From the NCBI RefSeq assembly GCF_903645355.1, contig NZ_CAHJXR010000004.1:365970-429969 (forward strand): a stretch of 64,000 nucleotides of DNA, read 5' to 3'. This document shows, one piece after another, positions 32,102 through 41,320 of this stretch (positions within the stretch are counted from its first letter, which is position 1; each line of letters opens with the position of its first letter). Below the pieces are notes generated by a model that worked only from the letters and a program-made list of their open reading frames with translations, was not told the DNA's origin and ran no database searches. The position numbers and the translations under genes were made by a program. The stretch is from Schaalia sp. Marseille-Q2122. GTDB taxonomy: Bacteria; Actinomycetota; Actinomycetes; Actinomycetales; Actinomycetaceae.

Positions 32102-33394
32102 TCACTTGCCGAACTGGCTTTGGGCCTGTTCGAGCATTTGGGTCATGGTCATCTGGCCGGTGTAGACGGAGACGAGGTTGGGCGTGAAGTACTCATTCAC
32201 TTGGGTCCACACGCCGGTCGAGTGCTGGCCGACGACTCCGCTGAAGGCGGCGTCAAAAGCGTCCTTGACGTCGCTGCGGACGGACTCGTCAAGAGCTTCG
32301 AAGTAGAGGGGCTGGGACTCCTTGAGTGCCGGGTAGGAGCGCCCTGAGGATGCGAGGTAGTCTTGTGCGTCCTTGGAGACCAGGGAGCCGAGGACCTTGA
32401 GAGCTGCTTCGCGTTCGGGGCCTTCACAGTTGGCCGCGATGCTGAATCCGGATCCGAGGATGAGGCCGAGGGATCCGTTCTCTCCCTTGGGCAGGCGGGT
32501 GGCACCTGCCTTGAATCCGGCTTCGTTGGTGAAGTAGCCCTTGGCGTTCCAGGTTCCGTCAACGGCCATGGTGACATTGCCAGCGTTGTACTGGTCCTCA
32601 CCCCAGCCCGCTTCGGAGGCGGAGGGAACGGGGTCGGCTACGCCTTCCTTGACGAGGTTTGCGTACCATTCGGAGGCTTCGACGAATGCGGGGTTGGTTA
32701 GGTCAAGTTCGTTCTTGTCGTTGACGGGCTGAACACCTGACTTTGCAATGGGAAGAGCCATCCACTGGAATTCACCCATGCCAACGGCGAAGCCCTTGTG
32801 CTTGTCGTTGGTGGCGCCCTTAGCTGTTGCGACGAAGTCGTCGAAGGTCCAGTCCTTGCTGGGCTCAGGGGTGTTGGTTTCGGCGAGGTGGTCCTTGTTG
32901 TAGTAGACCATCATGGCGGCCACGTCGTAGGGAAGACCGTAAAGCTTGCCGTCGTAGGAGAGGATGTCGAGGGCGCCTTCGGTGAAGGCGGACTTGTCGA
33001 TACCGGCAATGGCAAGGTCTTCGTCACTTAGGGGTGACAGTGCTTGGTAGAAGGTGTTGAGGCGCTGACCGTTCATTGAGGTCACGCAGGCGAGGTTGCC
33101 TGAGGAAGCGTTTGCGGTGAGCTTGGTGAAGTAGTCACCCCAGGATGCGGTTTGCGTGGAGATTTCAATGTCAGGGTTTTGCTTACGGGCGATTTCGGCT
33201 GTTTCTTCGACCCACTTCTGGCTCTCTTCGCCACCAGCCCACATGTCCCAGGTAACGGCGATCTTGTCAGTGGAGGTGCTGGCACCACTGCTGCCACTGG
33301 AGGTGGCATCGGAGCCTCCGCCGCAAGCGGCCAGAGTCATCATTGCACCGACTGCGACAAGCGCCATCGCCGTCTTAGGAGCGCGGTGTGTCAT
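32102..33394 (-). CDS. extracellular solute-binding lipoprotein (sugar-binding, family 1)
   Basis: A 430-residue binding protein. The signal peptide ends in the lipobox LAAC (Cys about residue 24), followed by a Ser/Gly/Thr-rich linker and a two-lobed sugar-binding fold with MWAGGEESQKW, LYGLPYDVAAMMVYYNKD and AMAVDGTWNAKGY-like blocks. It captures the substrate outside the membrane for the two permeases. AGAGGAA before ATG 33394 sets the start; the extra upstream codons do not encode a signal peptide. First gene of the operon, divergent from the ROK regulator. Confidence 0.93.
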   Translation of the reverse strand: MTHRAPKTAMALVAVGAMMTLAACGGGSDATSSGSSGASTSTDKIAVTWDMWAGGEESQKWVEETAEIARKQNPDIEISTQTASWGDYFTKLTANASSGNLACVTSMNGQRLNTFYQALSPLSDEDLAIAGIDKSAFTEGALDILSYDGKLYGLPYDVAAMMVYYNKDHLAETNTPEPSKDWTFDDFVATAKGATNDKHKGFAVGMGEFQWMALPIAKSGVQPVNDKNELDLTNPAFVEASEWYANLVKEGVADPVPSASEAGWGEDQYNAGNVTMAVDGTWNAKGYFTNEAGFKAGATRLPKGENGSLGLILGSGFSIAANCEGPEREAALKVLGSLVSKDAQDYLASSGRSYPALKESQPLYFEALDESVRSDVKDAFDAAFSGVVGQHSTGVWTQVNEYFTPNLVSVYTGQMTMTQMLEQAQSQFGK

Positions 33395-33828
33395 TTTTGT
33401 TGTTCCTCTCTCGTAAGGTTGCTCGTCATCGAAGCAAATACAGAAAGCATGTGTCACTCAGGAAGCCCCGGTGACGGTGTCATGGGGAGCAGAGCAACCT
33501 CGAGGCAGTCATTGCCTCAGACGAGGTTTCCCTGGGTTCGGTCGTTCGGGTGAAGTGAAGTTCGAGCGTCTGGTAGAAAGAACGTGTCGTCTCGTGCGAT
33601 AGCCTCATCGCTGAGTGCTTGAGCGCATGTCTTCACACCATTTATTCGGACTTTACAACTTAGTTCGATCAAACAGTCGAACTTTGCTGTTGCATCGAGC
33701 ATACATCAAGAGTTGCCGAAATGACACAATAAATCTGCCATCTCGACAGAATCTTTTGTAACATTTAGGTGACGGCGAGGATTTCCTTCGACGTCACTAA
33801 AAGAACTTTTAGGCGGGAGATTACTCCA
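33395..33828. promoter_or_regulatory. divergent regulatory region between the binding-protein gene and the ROK repressor
   Basis: 434 bp without a convincing gene and more AT-rich than its surroundings. It carries the AGTTCGA palindrome at 33662-33683, a further AGTTCGA half-site at 33559-33565, and a small GAGGCA/TGCCTC hairpin at 33502-33518. Promoters for both divergent transcripts must lie here. Confidence 0.6.
33662..33683. promoter_or_regulatory. candidate operator for the ROK regulator
   Basis: Perfect 7-bp inverted repeat AGTTCGA-N8-TCGAACT in the divergent region. Spacing and symmetry suit a dimeric winged-helix repressor such as the ROK protein encoded next to it. Binding is inferred. 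Confidence 0.5.
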
Positions 33829-35004
33829 ATGGTCACCGGTAATACTGCATCCTCGTTGCCCGAAGTAAATGACTCAACCACCCTGCGCATTCTTGAAGCC
33901 GTGCGCACCCAGCAAGCCGCAAGTAGGGCTGACCTGGCTCGTCTGCTCAACCTTGCGCCGTCGACAGTATCTCAAAAGGTTTCCGAACTATTAGATGAAG
34001 GACTCCTTGAAGAGCACGGTCAGGCGACAACGCGCGCTGGTCGACCGCCCCGCGTTCTCAAAGCCCCAGACTCTCGTACCTGCTATGCGGCGGTGGATCT
34101 TGGCACCTCCCACGCCCGCTATGGCTACTCTGACGTCAATGGGCGCTTCTTCTTCGTTATTGAGCGGGCAATCGACACGAAGAAGGGCCCGTCTCAAATC
34201 GTCGAGGAAATCGTCAGCTCCATTCGCCAGGATCTTGAGGACTCGGATATCCCGCTGCGCCTTGCTGGTCTGTGTCTGTCTGTCCCTGCCCCGGTGGATG
34301 CAGAAAAGGGCTGGGTTGAGCAGGGAGCAAACCTTCCGCGTTGGAGCCGTTTCCCGCTGCGCACCGAACTGACTGAGGCACTGGGGGTTCCAGCACTGGT
34401 CATTAACGACGCCAATGCCCTCGCTATTGGTGAGCACCTCCAACATCCCCGACTGCGACACTCCATTGCCGTCAAGATCGGACGTGGCATCGGCACAGGC
34501 ATTGTCATTGACTCCCACCCCTACAATGGCGCGACCGGAGCTTCAGGCGACATTTCGCACACCCGTGTTGCCAATACGGATGGGGCTGTTCCCTGCGCCT
34601 GCGGCAATATGGGCTGTCTGGAAACCCTTGCCTCAGCTCAAGCATTGCTCCGCCAATATCAAGAACAGGGTGGTGACGCGACGAGCATTGCTGAATTCGT
34701 CCGGCTCGCGCAGGAGTCTGACCCTCTGGCTACGACTCTGGCACGTCAAGCGGGCCGACATCTTGGGAAGATCCTGGCCTCAGTGGTGAGCTTCTTCAAC
34801 CCCGATGCTGTGTTCCTTGGTGGCCTGATCTCGACAATTGAACCTTTTGTTGCAGCAGTGCGCAGCTCCCTTTATGACCGCTGCCATCCGCTGGTCACAC
34901 GCGATCTTATTATCGAGCAGGCCAGCTTGGGGGCGGATGCGGGCATTACAGGAGCTGCGCACATGATTCGCCGCTATGTGGAAGAGATGGCTACTTCACG
35001 ATAG
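33829..35004 (+). CDS. ROK family transcriptional regulator
   Basis: A 391-residue protein with an N-terminal winged helix (residues about 20-70: SRADLARLLNLAPSTVSQKVSELLDEG in overlapping parts) joined to a ROK sugar-sensing domain with the zinc motif CACGNMGCLE. It resembles NagC/Mlc/XylR repressors that release DNA on binding a sugar or its phosphate. Divergent from the ABC operon, it is the likely local regulator. ATG 33829 follows GGGAGA; an upstream in-frame start at 33769 adds residues unlike the family. Its last 14 bases overlap the convergent rhodanese gene. Confidence 0.9.
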   Translation: MVTGNTASSLPEVNDSTTLRILEAVRTQQAASRADLARLLNLAPSTVSQKVSELLDEGLLEEHGQATTRAGRPPRVLKAPDSRTCYAAVDLGTSHARYGYSDVNGRFFFVIERAIDTKKGPSQIVEEIVSSIRQDLEDSDIPLRLAGLCLSVPAPVDAEKGWVEQGANLPRWSRFPLRTELTEALGVPALVINDANALAIGEHLQHPRLRHSIAVKIGRGIGTGIVIDSHPYNGATGASGDISHTRVANTDGAVPCACGNMGCLETLASAQALLRQYQEQGGDATSIAEFVRLAQESDPLATTLARQAGRHLGKILASVVSFFNPDAVFLGGLISTIEPFVAAVRSSLYDRCHPLVTRDLIIEQASLGADAGITGAAHMIRRYVEEMATSR

Positions 35005-35407
35005 GTGCGCCGAGGGCTTCGGCTGCTGCTTCACGCGAGCCGAGGTCCTGAACGGTGGTGAAGCCTGCGCCTTCCATGAAGGACACTGCCTGACCCGAAC
35101 GGTTACCCGAACGGCAGTACACTGCGTAGTTTCCTGAGGGGTCAAGTGCCTTGATCTGCCGCTCAAAATCCTCTGCATAGATATCGATATTGATCGCGCC
35201 TTCAAGGTGGCCCTCGGCGTACTCCTCGGGTGTGCGCACATCAATAATGGTGAGGTCGCTTGCGGGGGTATCCTGCACGGCTGACTGGGTGGTCGTCGTT
35301 GCGGCCTCTTCTGCAGTGTTCGCCGCAGGGGTGCTGGAGCAGGCGCTTGCGCCAATGGCGAGGGTGCAGCACAGGGTGAGAAGGCCGGGACGGCGAAGAT
35401 TCATCAT
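34991..35407 (-). CDS. rhodanese-domain lipoprotein
   Basis: A 138-residue exported protein: signal peptide with a lipobox ending at the Cys of GASAC (about residue 24), a Thr/Ala-rich linker, then a rhodanese domain with IIDVRTPEEYAEGHLEGAINID (two short blocks) and the active-site loop YCRSGNRSG with catalytic Cys. Such surface rhodaneses may handle persulfide or act in thiol chemistry; the partner is unknown. AGAGAG lies 5 nt before the ATG. It converges on, and slightly overlaps, the ROK regulator gene. Confidence 0.87.
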   Translation of the reverse strand: MMNLRRPGLLTLCCTLAIGASACSSTPAANTAEEAATTTTQSAVQDTPASDLTIIDVRTPEEYAEGHLEGAINIDIYAEDFERQIKALDPSGNYAVYCRSGNRSGQAVSFMEGAGFTTVQDLGSREAAAEALGAPIVK

Positions 35408-35580
35408 GAGAACTCTCTCTACATATTCCAATAGGAAAATACTTCTTCATCATTCTATCCGCGTCCGCTCTGGTGAACGCAGCAAGACTCTAGACATCAC
35501 AGTCCCTAGGCGGTGACGTCACCCACAGCCTGTATTGCCTTCGTCCTATCGATGCGTGCGGGCTTCAAAGATCGCAGAAA

Positions 35581-35620
35581 AAGGGTGTGGCCCCAAGCTT
35601 TCGCTTGGGGCCACACCCTT
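35581..35620 (-). terminator. intrinsic terminator of rpsA
   Basis: Perfect 18-bp stem with a 4-nt loop (35599-35602), followed on the minus strand by TTTTTC. A textbook rho-independent terminator 23 bp past the rpsA stop. Confidence 0.92.
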
Positions 35621-35642
35621 TCAGCTAGTGAATGAGAAAACC

Positions 35643-37103
35643 TCAGTTGGAGGAGGTCAGCTTCTCACGCAGGGCTGCGAGGGCTTCATCCGAGGCGAGG
35701 GTGCCTGCGGTGTCCACGGGGGTGGAGTAGGAAGCCTGCTCTTCAACGGTGGGGGCAGCCTCAACATCCTCTTCGAGGGCGCGAGCAACCTGAGCCTTGT
35801 GGGCTTCCCAACGTGCCTGAGCTTCTGCGTACTGAGCTTCCCAAGCCTCACGCTGAGCCTCGAAGCCTTCCATCCATTCCTGGGTCTCAGGATCGAAGCC
35901 TTCGGGGTACTTGTAGTTGCCGTCTTCGTCGTACTCAGCGGCCATGCCGTAGAGCGAAGGATCGAAGTCGTCGGTGGTGGGATCAACGCCGACGTTAGCC
36001 TGCTTGAGGGACAGGGAGATGCGACGACGCTCAAGGTCAATGTCGATGACCTTCACGAAGACCTCATCGCCAACCTTGGCAACCTGCTCGGGCAGCTCAA
36101 CGTGACGCTGAGCGAGCTCGGAGATGTGAACCAGGCCCTCGATGCCGTCCTCGACGCGCACGAATGCGCCGAAGGGAACGAGCTTGGTGACCTTACCGGG
36201 CACAACCTGACCAATGGCGTGGGTGCGGGCGAATGCCTGCCACGGATCTTCCTGGGTGGCCTTGAGGGACAGGGAGACGCGCTCGCGATCCATGTCGACG
36301 TCGAGAACCTCAACGGTGACTTCCTGGCCAACCTCGACAACCTCGGAGGGGTGGTCAATGTGCTTCCAGGACAGTTCGGAGACGTGAACGAGGCCGTCAA
36401 CGCCACCGAGGTCAACGAATGCACCGAAGTTAACGATGGAGGAAACGTTGCCCTTACGGACCTGGCCCTTCTGCAGGGTGTGCAGGAAGTTGGTGCGGAC
36501 CTCGGACTGGGTCTGCTCGAGCCAAGCGCGGCGAGACAGAACCACGTTGTTGCGGTTCTTGTCGAGCTCAATGATCTTTGCTTCAAGCTCACGACCAATG
36601 TAGGGCTGGAGGTCGCGGACGCGACGCATCTCAACCAAGGAAGCGGGGAGGAAGCCACGCAGACCGATGTCGAGGATCAGGCCGCCCTTGACGACCTCAA
36701 TGACGGTGCCGGTAACGACGCCATCTTCTTCCTTAACCTTTTCGATCTGGCCCCAAGCGCGCTCGTACTGTGCACGCTTCTTGGACAGAAGCAGGCGGCC
36801 TTCCTTGTCTTCCTTCTGAAGAACAAGAGCCTCGATCTGATCGCCAACAGCGACAACGTCATCGGGATCGACGTCGTGCTTGATGGAGAGCTCACGGGAG
36901 AGGATGACACCTTCGGTCTTGTAACCGATGTCGAGGAGGACCTCATCGTGGTCGACCTTGACGACAGTACCCTCGACGATGTCGCCATCGTTGAAGTACT
37001 TGATGGTTTCATCAATGGCGGCGAGCAGGTCCTCGGTGGACCCAATGTCGTTCACTGCAACCTGAGGAGTGCTGATGCCCGGCTGCGAGGTGGTCGTGGT
37101 CAT
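35643..37103 (-). CDS. rpsA: 30S ribosomal protein S1
   Basis: A 486-residue protein with four S1 RNA-binding repeats (starting near residues 35, 120, 205 and 290; e.g. VEGTVVKVDHDEVLLDIGYK, RKGNVSSIVNFGAFVDLGG, VPGKVTKLVPFGAFVRVEDG). It helps load mRNA on the ribosome. The acidic C-terminal tail of about 120 residues is typical of actinobacterial S1. ATG 37103 is used; in-frame upstream codons encode unrelated residues. Next to polA, as in mycobacteria, but separated from coaE here. Confidence 0.96.
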   Translation of the reverse strand: MTTTTSQPGISTPQVAVNDIGSTEDLLAAIDETIKYFNDGDIVEGTVVKVDHDEVLLDIGYKTEGVILSRELSIKHDVDPDDVVAVGDQIEALVLQKEDKEGRLLLSKKRAQYERAWGQIEKVKEEDGVVTGTVIEVVKGGLILDIGLRGFLPASLVEMRRVRDLQPYIGRELEAKIIELDKNRNNVVLSRRAWLEQTQSEVRTNFLHTLQKGQVRKGNVSSIVNFGAFVDLGGVDGLVHVSELSWKHIDHPSEVVEVGQEVTVEVLDVDMDRERVSLSLKATQEDPWQAFARTHAIGQVVPGKVTKLVPFGAFVRVEDGIEGLVHISELAQRHVELPEQVAKVGDEVFVKVIDIDLERRRISLSLKQANVGVDPTTDDFDPSLYGMAAEYDEDGNYKYPEGFDPETQEWMEGFEAQREAWEAQYAEAQARWEAHKAQVARALEEDVEAAPTVEEQASYSTPVDTAGTLASDEALAALREKLTSSN

Positions 37104-37246
37104 GTAGTTGTGTACTCCGAAACGGACTGGATAGATAGTTGGACAATTCTGGTTCCCGCTCCTCGCTGCATGCACAGCCCAGATTGGGCACCTCTATCAT
37201 CCTAACAGTCTTCGGCGATTCCCACACCCACTTCAGGGCGCGCGTC

Positions 37247-39976
37247 TCAGTGCGCAGCATCCTTCCAGCTGCGCCCCCAGCCGACCGCGACATCCAGGGG
37301 CACACTCATCGACACAGCCGACCCCATGTGTTCGCGCACAAGAGCTTCAACCTGCGTCCGTTCACTGTCTCGCACTTCCAATAGCAGTTCGTCGTGAATC
37401 TGCACCAGAAGACGGGAGGACAAACCATCGTTGACGAGTGAATTCTCAACAGCAACCATGGCGATCTTAATGATGTCAGCAGCACTGCCCTGAATCGGTG
37501 CATTCAAGGCTGCGCGTTCAGCCATCTCACGCAACTGACGATTCGAGGAATTCAGATCCGGCAGATAACGCCGCCGCCCAAACATTGTCTGCGTGTAGCC
37601 ATCAATACGAGCCTGTTCAACAATGTCAGCAAGATAACGCTGCACACCGCCGAAACGCTGGAAGTAGCGCTCCCGAAGTTCCGAAGCTTCCCCCACGGAG
37701 ATCTTCAACTGCTGCGACAGGCCGAAAGCAGAGAGGCCATAAGCCAAGCCGTAGGAAGTGGCCTTAATACGCGAACGCTGTTCTGGGGTCACCTCATCAA
37801 CGGGCGTGTGGAAGACCATTGCGGCCATTGTTCGGTGCAGGTCCTCACCCGAATTGAAGGCTTCAATGAGGCCCGCGTCCTGAGACAAGTGCGCCATGAT
37901 GCGCATTTCAATCTGTGAGTAGTCGGCGCTCAGGAGGGCATCAAAGCTCTCCCCCGCGACAAAAGCATCACGAATCTGACGGCCTGCCTCAGTACGTGCG
38001 GGAATATTTTGAAGATTCGGATCCGACGAAGCTAAACGCCCAGTGGCTGCAACCACCTGAGAGAAGGTCGAATGGATACGTCCGTCATCGGCCACCGTTT
38101 GACGCAGTGTCTCGACCATCTGCTTGAGCTTAATGCGATCGCGGTGGGTCAGCAGATGCTCAAGGAACGGGTGCGCGGTCTGCTCGAAGAGGGCTTGAAG
38201 GGCCTCGGCATTCGTCGTGTATCCGGTCTTGGTTTTCTTTGTTTTGGGGAGGTTGAGCTCCTCAAAGAGCACAACCTGAAGCTGCTTGGGGCTGGACAGA
38301 TTCACCTCGTGGCCGATGACCGTCCACGCATCGGCCTGAGCCTGATCGACATCCTTCCCCAAGGACGACGACAATGCCTCCAAGGCGTGCGTATCGACGG
38401 CGATCCCCCGGTCTTCCATGACTGCCAGTGTGCGCTGGACAGGCAACTCCATGTCGGTGAGGAGCTCCAGCGCCTTATCTTTCCGAAGTAACGCCGACAA
38501 TACAGGTTCGAGGGCAAGGAGGACCCCAGCCTGCGCCCCCAGGCGCTGCATATCATCAGACAGGCTCGTCCCGTCAGCTGAGAGGGAGAATAGGCCGTCA
38601 TCACTGCCGTCAGTCGAGTCCATGTGGTGGTGCAGGTACAGCTCTGCGAGGGTGGCGATCTCGTATGAGCGCTGTTCAGGATGGAGGATGTAGGCCGCCA
38701 GCTCGGTATCAAAGACCGGCAGTGGACAATCAATGCCGCGGCCCTTCAGGGCATGCCAGACGGATTTTCCGGCGTGGGTGATGAGGGGAGCATTCTCTAA
38801 AAGCGCGCTGAGGGATTGGAGCTGCGGAGCCGATGCGTCGACACAGTCGAGGACGAAAGCAGCCCCGGCGCAGGCTACCGCCACGTAATGGGCGTCGCCC
38901 TGAGCGGGAGCAGTCCGCCCCTGGATAATGAGCGCCCAGTTTTCGCCCTCATGCGCAGCGGCATGCGCAGAAACGACATCTGCGTCGAAAGGCTGAACGG
39001 CCACCTCGGGACTGATCGACGCAGCGCCTTCATTCTCGTCTGCGGGTGCCGACAGCGCATCGTCGCCTGCGGGAGCCTCGTCAATGGGCGTGCCGTCGGA
39101 AGCGGCGGCGATAGCGAAGACGCGTTCGCGCAGTCCACCAAACTCCAGGGCATCAAAGCGAGCGTTGATGCCCTGCCTATTCGTGGGGCTGCGGCGCAGA
39201 TCCTCGAGGCCAACGCCGACATCCAAGTCGGTCAGGAGGTGGTTGAGCTGACGGTTGCGACGCACATCCTCGGCATGCTCACGCAAAGCCTCGCCTCGTT
39301 TGCCGCCAATCTCGTCAGCGCGGTTGAGCAGATTCTCCAGTCCGTCGTACTTGACGATCCACTGGGCAGCAGTCTTGGGACCCACCCCGGGAACACCGGG
39401 GAGATTATCGGACTTCTCCCCCACCAAGGCGGCAAGCTCAGGGTAACGCGAAGGGGGCACCCCATACTTAGCCTCGACGGCCTCAGGGGTCATGTAGCGC
39501 AGGTCGGCGGTGCTCATCCCCGGGTAGAGCACGGTGACATTGTCGGTGACGAGCTGGAAGGAGTCGCGGTCGCCCGAAGCGACGAGGACGCGCCAGTTGC
39601 GCTGATTCCCCTCAAAGGCGAGGGTCGCAAGAATGTCGTCCGCTTCGTAACCGTCCTTGGTGAGCCAACGGATCCCCATGTCGCTGAGGACCTCTTGAAT
39701 GAGTTCGACTTGGCCCTTGAACTCTTCGGGCGTGGCATCACGGGTGCCCTTGTATTCGGGATAGATATCCGTGCGGAAGGAATGACGTGATAGGTCAAAA
39801 GCCACTGCGATATGCGTCGGCTTTTCCGTCTCGATCAGGCGCACGAGCATGGAGATAAACCCGTAGACCGCGTTGGTGTGCTGGCCCGTGGAGGTATGGA
39901 AATTTTCTGCGGGCAGAGCGTAGAAGGCGCGAAACGCCATCGAGTGACCGTCAATTACTAGCAGAGTGTCCTTCAC
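37247..39976 (-). CDS. polA: DNA polymerase I
   Basis: A 909-residue repair polymerase. Residues 1-300 form the 5'-3' exonuclease (LLVIDGHSMAFRAFYALP, YEADDILATLA, GDRDSFQLV, GVPGVGPKTA), followed by a degenerate 3'-5' exonuclease region and a family A polymerase domain (LLSADYSQIEMRIMAHLS, RIKATSYGLAYG, VQIHDELLLEV). The start is GTG 39976: TAGGGT lies 7 nt upstream and the protein begins as the family does; ATG 39997 would place the start upstream of that box. Confidence 0.96.
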   Translation of the reverse strand: MKDTLLVIDGHSMAFRAFYALPAENFHTSTGQHTNAVYGFISMLVRLIETEKPTHIAVAFDLSRHSFRTDIYPEYKGTRDATPEEFKGQVELIQEVLSDMGIRWLTKDGYEADDILATLAFEGNQRNWRVLVASGDRDSFQLVTDNVTVLYPGMSTADLRYMTPEAVEAKYGVPPSRYPELAALVGEKSDNLPGVPGVGPKTAAQWIVKYDGLENLLNRADEIGGKRGEALREHAEDVRRNRQLNHLLTDLDVGVGLEDLRRSPTNRQGINARFDALEFGGLRERVFAIAAASDGTPIDEAPAGDDALSAPADENEGAASISPEVAVQPFDADVVSAHAAAHEGENWALIIQGRTAPAQGDAHYVAVACAGAAFVLDCVDASAPQLQSLSALLENAPLITHAGKSVWHALKGRGIDCPLPVFDTELAAYILHPEQRSYEIATLAELYLHHHMDSTDGSDDGLFSLSADGTSLSDDMQRLGAQAGVLLALEPVLSALLRKDKALELLTDMELPVQRTLAVMEDRGIAVDTHALEALSSSLGKDVDQAQADAWTVIGHEVNLSSPKQLQVVLFEELNLPKTKKTKTGYTTNAEALQALFEQTAHPFLEHLLTHRDRIKLKQMVETLRQTVADDGRIHSTFSQVVAATGRLASSDPNLQNIPARTEAGRQIRDAFVAGESFDALLSADYSQIEMRIMAHLSQDAGLIEAFNSGEDLHRTMAAMVFHTPVDEVTPEQRSRIKATSYGLAYGLSAFGLSQQLKISVGEASELRERYFQRFGGVQRYLADIVEQARIDGYTQTMFGRRRYLPDLNSSNRQLREMAERAALNAPIQGSAADIIKIAMVAVENSLVNDGLSSRLLVQIHDELLLEVRDSERTQVEALVREHMGSAVSMSVPLDVAVGWGRSWKDAAH

Positions 39977-39983
39977 ACATGAC

Positions 39984-39989
39984 ACCCTA
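39984..39989 (-). promoter_or_regulatory. -10 box of polA (leaderless)
   Basis: TAGGGT with 7 nt to the GTG at 39976. The box lies in the overlap zone with the divergent thioesterase gene. Confidence 0.5.
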
Positions 39990-39995
39990 GATGCC

Positions 39996-40442
39996 ATGAG
40001 CGAAAAAAACCCGTCGAAACACTCCTCTGCGTCACTCTACGAGCATGCGGTGGGTCTCACATTCCCTGGAACACTCATGGAGCGCATGGGAATGGAGGTG
40101 CTTGAGCACAGTGTTGAACGCACCGTGGTGCGCATGCCGGTGGAGGGCAATACGCAGCGCGTTGGCATCCTTCACGGCGGCGCAACGGCCGCCTTGGCAG
40201 AGACAGCGGGTTCCTTGGCGGCCTCGACAGCAGTCCGTGACGATCAGACCATTGTCGTTGGCGTTGAACTGTCCATCTCTCACCTGCGCACTGCGCGCGA
40301 AGGGACCGTCACGGCCACGGCAGTGCCGGAACACCTTGGGCGTACCTCTACCGTTCACTTGGTCCGCATCGAGGACGAGGGCGGCCGCCTGATTTCAACG
40401 GCGAGGATCTCGAATCGTTTGATCCCGCGCCGCGCTGATTAG
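39996..40442 (+). CDS. PaaI-like hotdog-fold thioesterase
   Basis: A 148-residue acyl-CoA thioesterase of the hotdog superfamily, with the active-site motif GILHGGATAALAETAG and the ELSISHLRTAREG strand. It hydrolyses an unidentified acyl- or aroyl-CoA in the cytoplasm. Head to head with polA and only 20 bp away, so their promoters overlap. The ATG at 39996 gives the family N-terminus; a GTG at 39966 in frame would run through the polA start. Confidence 0.85.
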   Translation: MSEKNPSKHSSASLYEHAVGLTFPGTLMERMGMEVLEHSVERTVVRMPVEGNTQRVGILHGGATAALAETAGSLAASTAVRDDQTIVVGVELSISHLRTAREGTVTATAVPEHLGRTSTVHLVRIEDEGGRLISTARISNRLIPRRAD

Positions 40443-40470
40443 GGACGCAGGCGCCCTCAATCCCTGCTGT

Positions 40471-41067
40471 TTAGTGACACTTTAGGGGGTGACGATCGCA
40501 GCCCTTACCGTCTCCATCGCCATCAAGACCGGAATGGAAACCGGGTTCGCCAGCCCAGATGGAGCGCCCGAGCGCTTGCCACACAGCGCAGCAATTCGCG
40601 TATTCGAAGGAAGGCTGCTCAACGACCGGTTCTTCGTAGACAGGTTCGGGAGCCGCTGCCGGTTCAGGAGTCGGTTCAGGTACCTGCGCAAGTGCGGGCT
40701 CCTCAACGGTCGGCGAAGGTTCCGATTCGCGCACAAGGCCGTGGAACTGAGTGTTGGAGTCTTCCGGGGGCGTTGGCGCGTCATTTGTTGGAGCGGGAGT
40801 GGGCGCGGCACTGTCGGTGGCAGTGGTGGCGCACTTGTCGAGGACGCGAAGAATGGCATCCTTTTCGGCTTGCGTCACCCACAGCCCATACTTCGCCTTC
40901 ACCTGGATTTGCAGGCCCACGTAGGTGCAGCGAAGTCCTTTGTTCTTTGGCTGCTATGTCGCTGCGTCGCCGTCACGTTTGTGTTGATTGCTGGGGCGGT
41001 CAACGGTCAGGAGGTTCATTGGATCGTTGGCGAACTCTACTTGGCGTGGAGTGTTCATCGGGATGCC
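40471..41067 (-). pseudogene. decayed HNH endonuclease (DUF1524 type) with excalibur domain
   Basis: Read on the minus strand from 41067, the frame gives MNTPRQVEFANDPMNLLTVD (start 41058), then RPSNQHKRDGDAAT, an in-frame TAG at 40954-40956, and then QPKNKGLRCTYVGLQ and KAKYGLWVTQAEKDAI. Intact relatives read DAATWLPPN and carry an HNH motif with a signal peptide upstream; here a tryptophan codon has become TAG, and a TGA lies at 41068-41070 with no family sequence beyond it. The 3' half is intact: a Pro/Glu/Thr linker and a Ca-binding excalibur domain (YANCCAVWQALG, LDGDGDGKGCD). The part from a GTG/ATG near 40920 could still be translated. Confidence 0.78.
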
Positions 41068-41277
41068 TCAAATGTGTGATGGGAAAATGAGAGGGCAATC
41101 ACTGAAAACACCTTAGAACACATCTGTAGCATAGTTCACAAAGAGGCGAGGATGGTGCCCGCACTCCAATACTCTGCCGTAGCGACCCGCTATGACTCAC
41201 CACCGCGAATAGGCGCACGGCGCTGCGGCCAAGAGCCAACTTTCGCCCTGAGCTTGCGACATAGCACTGAAAACAGG

Positions 41278-41313
41278 AGGACACGCGGCATCATTTCTGA
41301 TGCCGCGTGTCCT
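41278..41313 (-). terminator. terminator after the tRNA
   Basis: 16-bp perfect stem with a TTTC loop (41294-41297), 8 nt past the tRNA 3' end and followed on the minus strand by TGTTTTC. Confidence 0.85.
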
Positions 41314-41320
41314 GCTGATG

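Noticed and set aside
35535..37205. A 556-codon plus-strand open frame across rpsA
   Set aside because: It is fully antisense to rpsA, which has a complete S1 domain set, start and terminator. Acidic, Asp/Val/Leu-biased translation is the usual mirror of a GC-rich coding strand.
39966..39997. Upstream start codons for the thioesterase (GTG 39966) and polA (ATG 39997)
   Set aside because: Both extend into the opposite gene's start region and add residues unlike the families; the polA -10 box lies downstream of ATG 39997.
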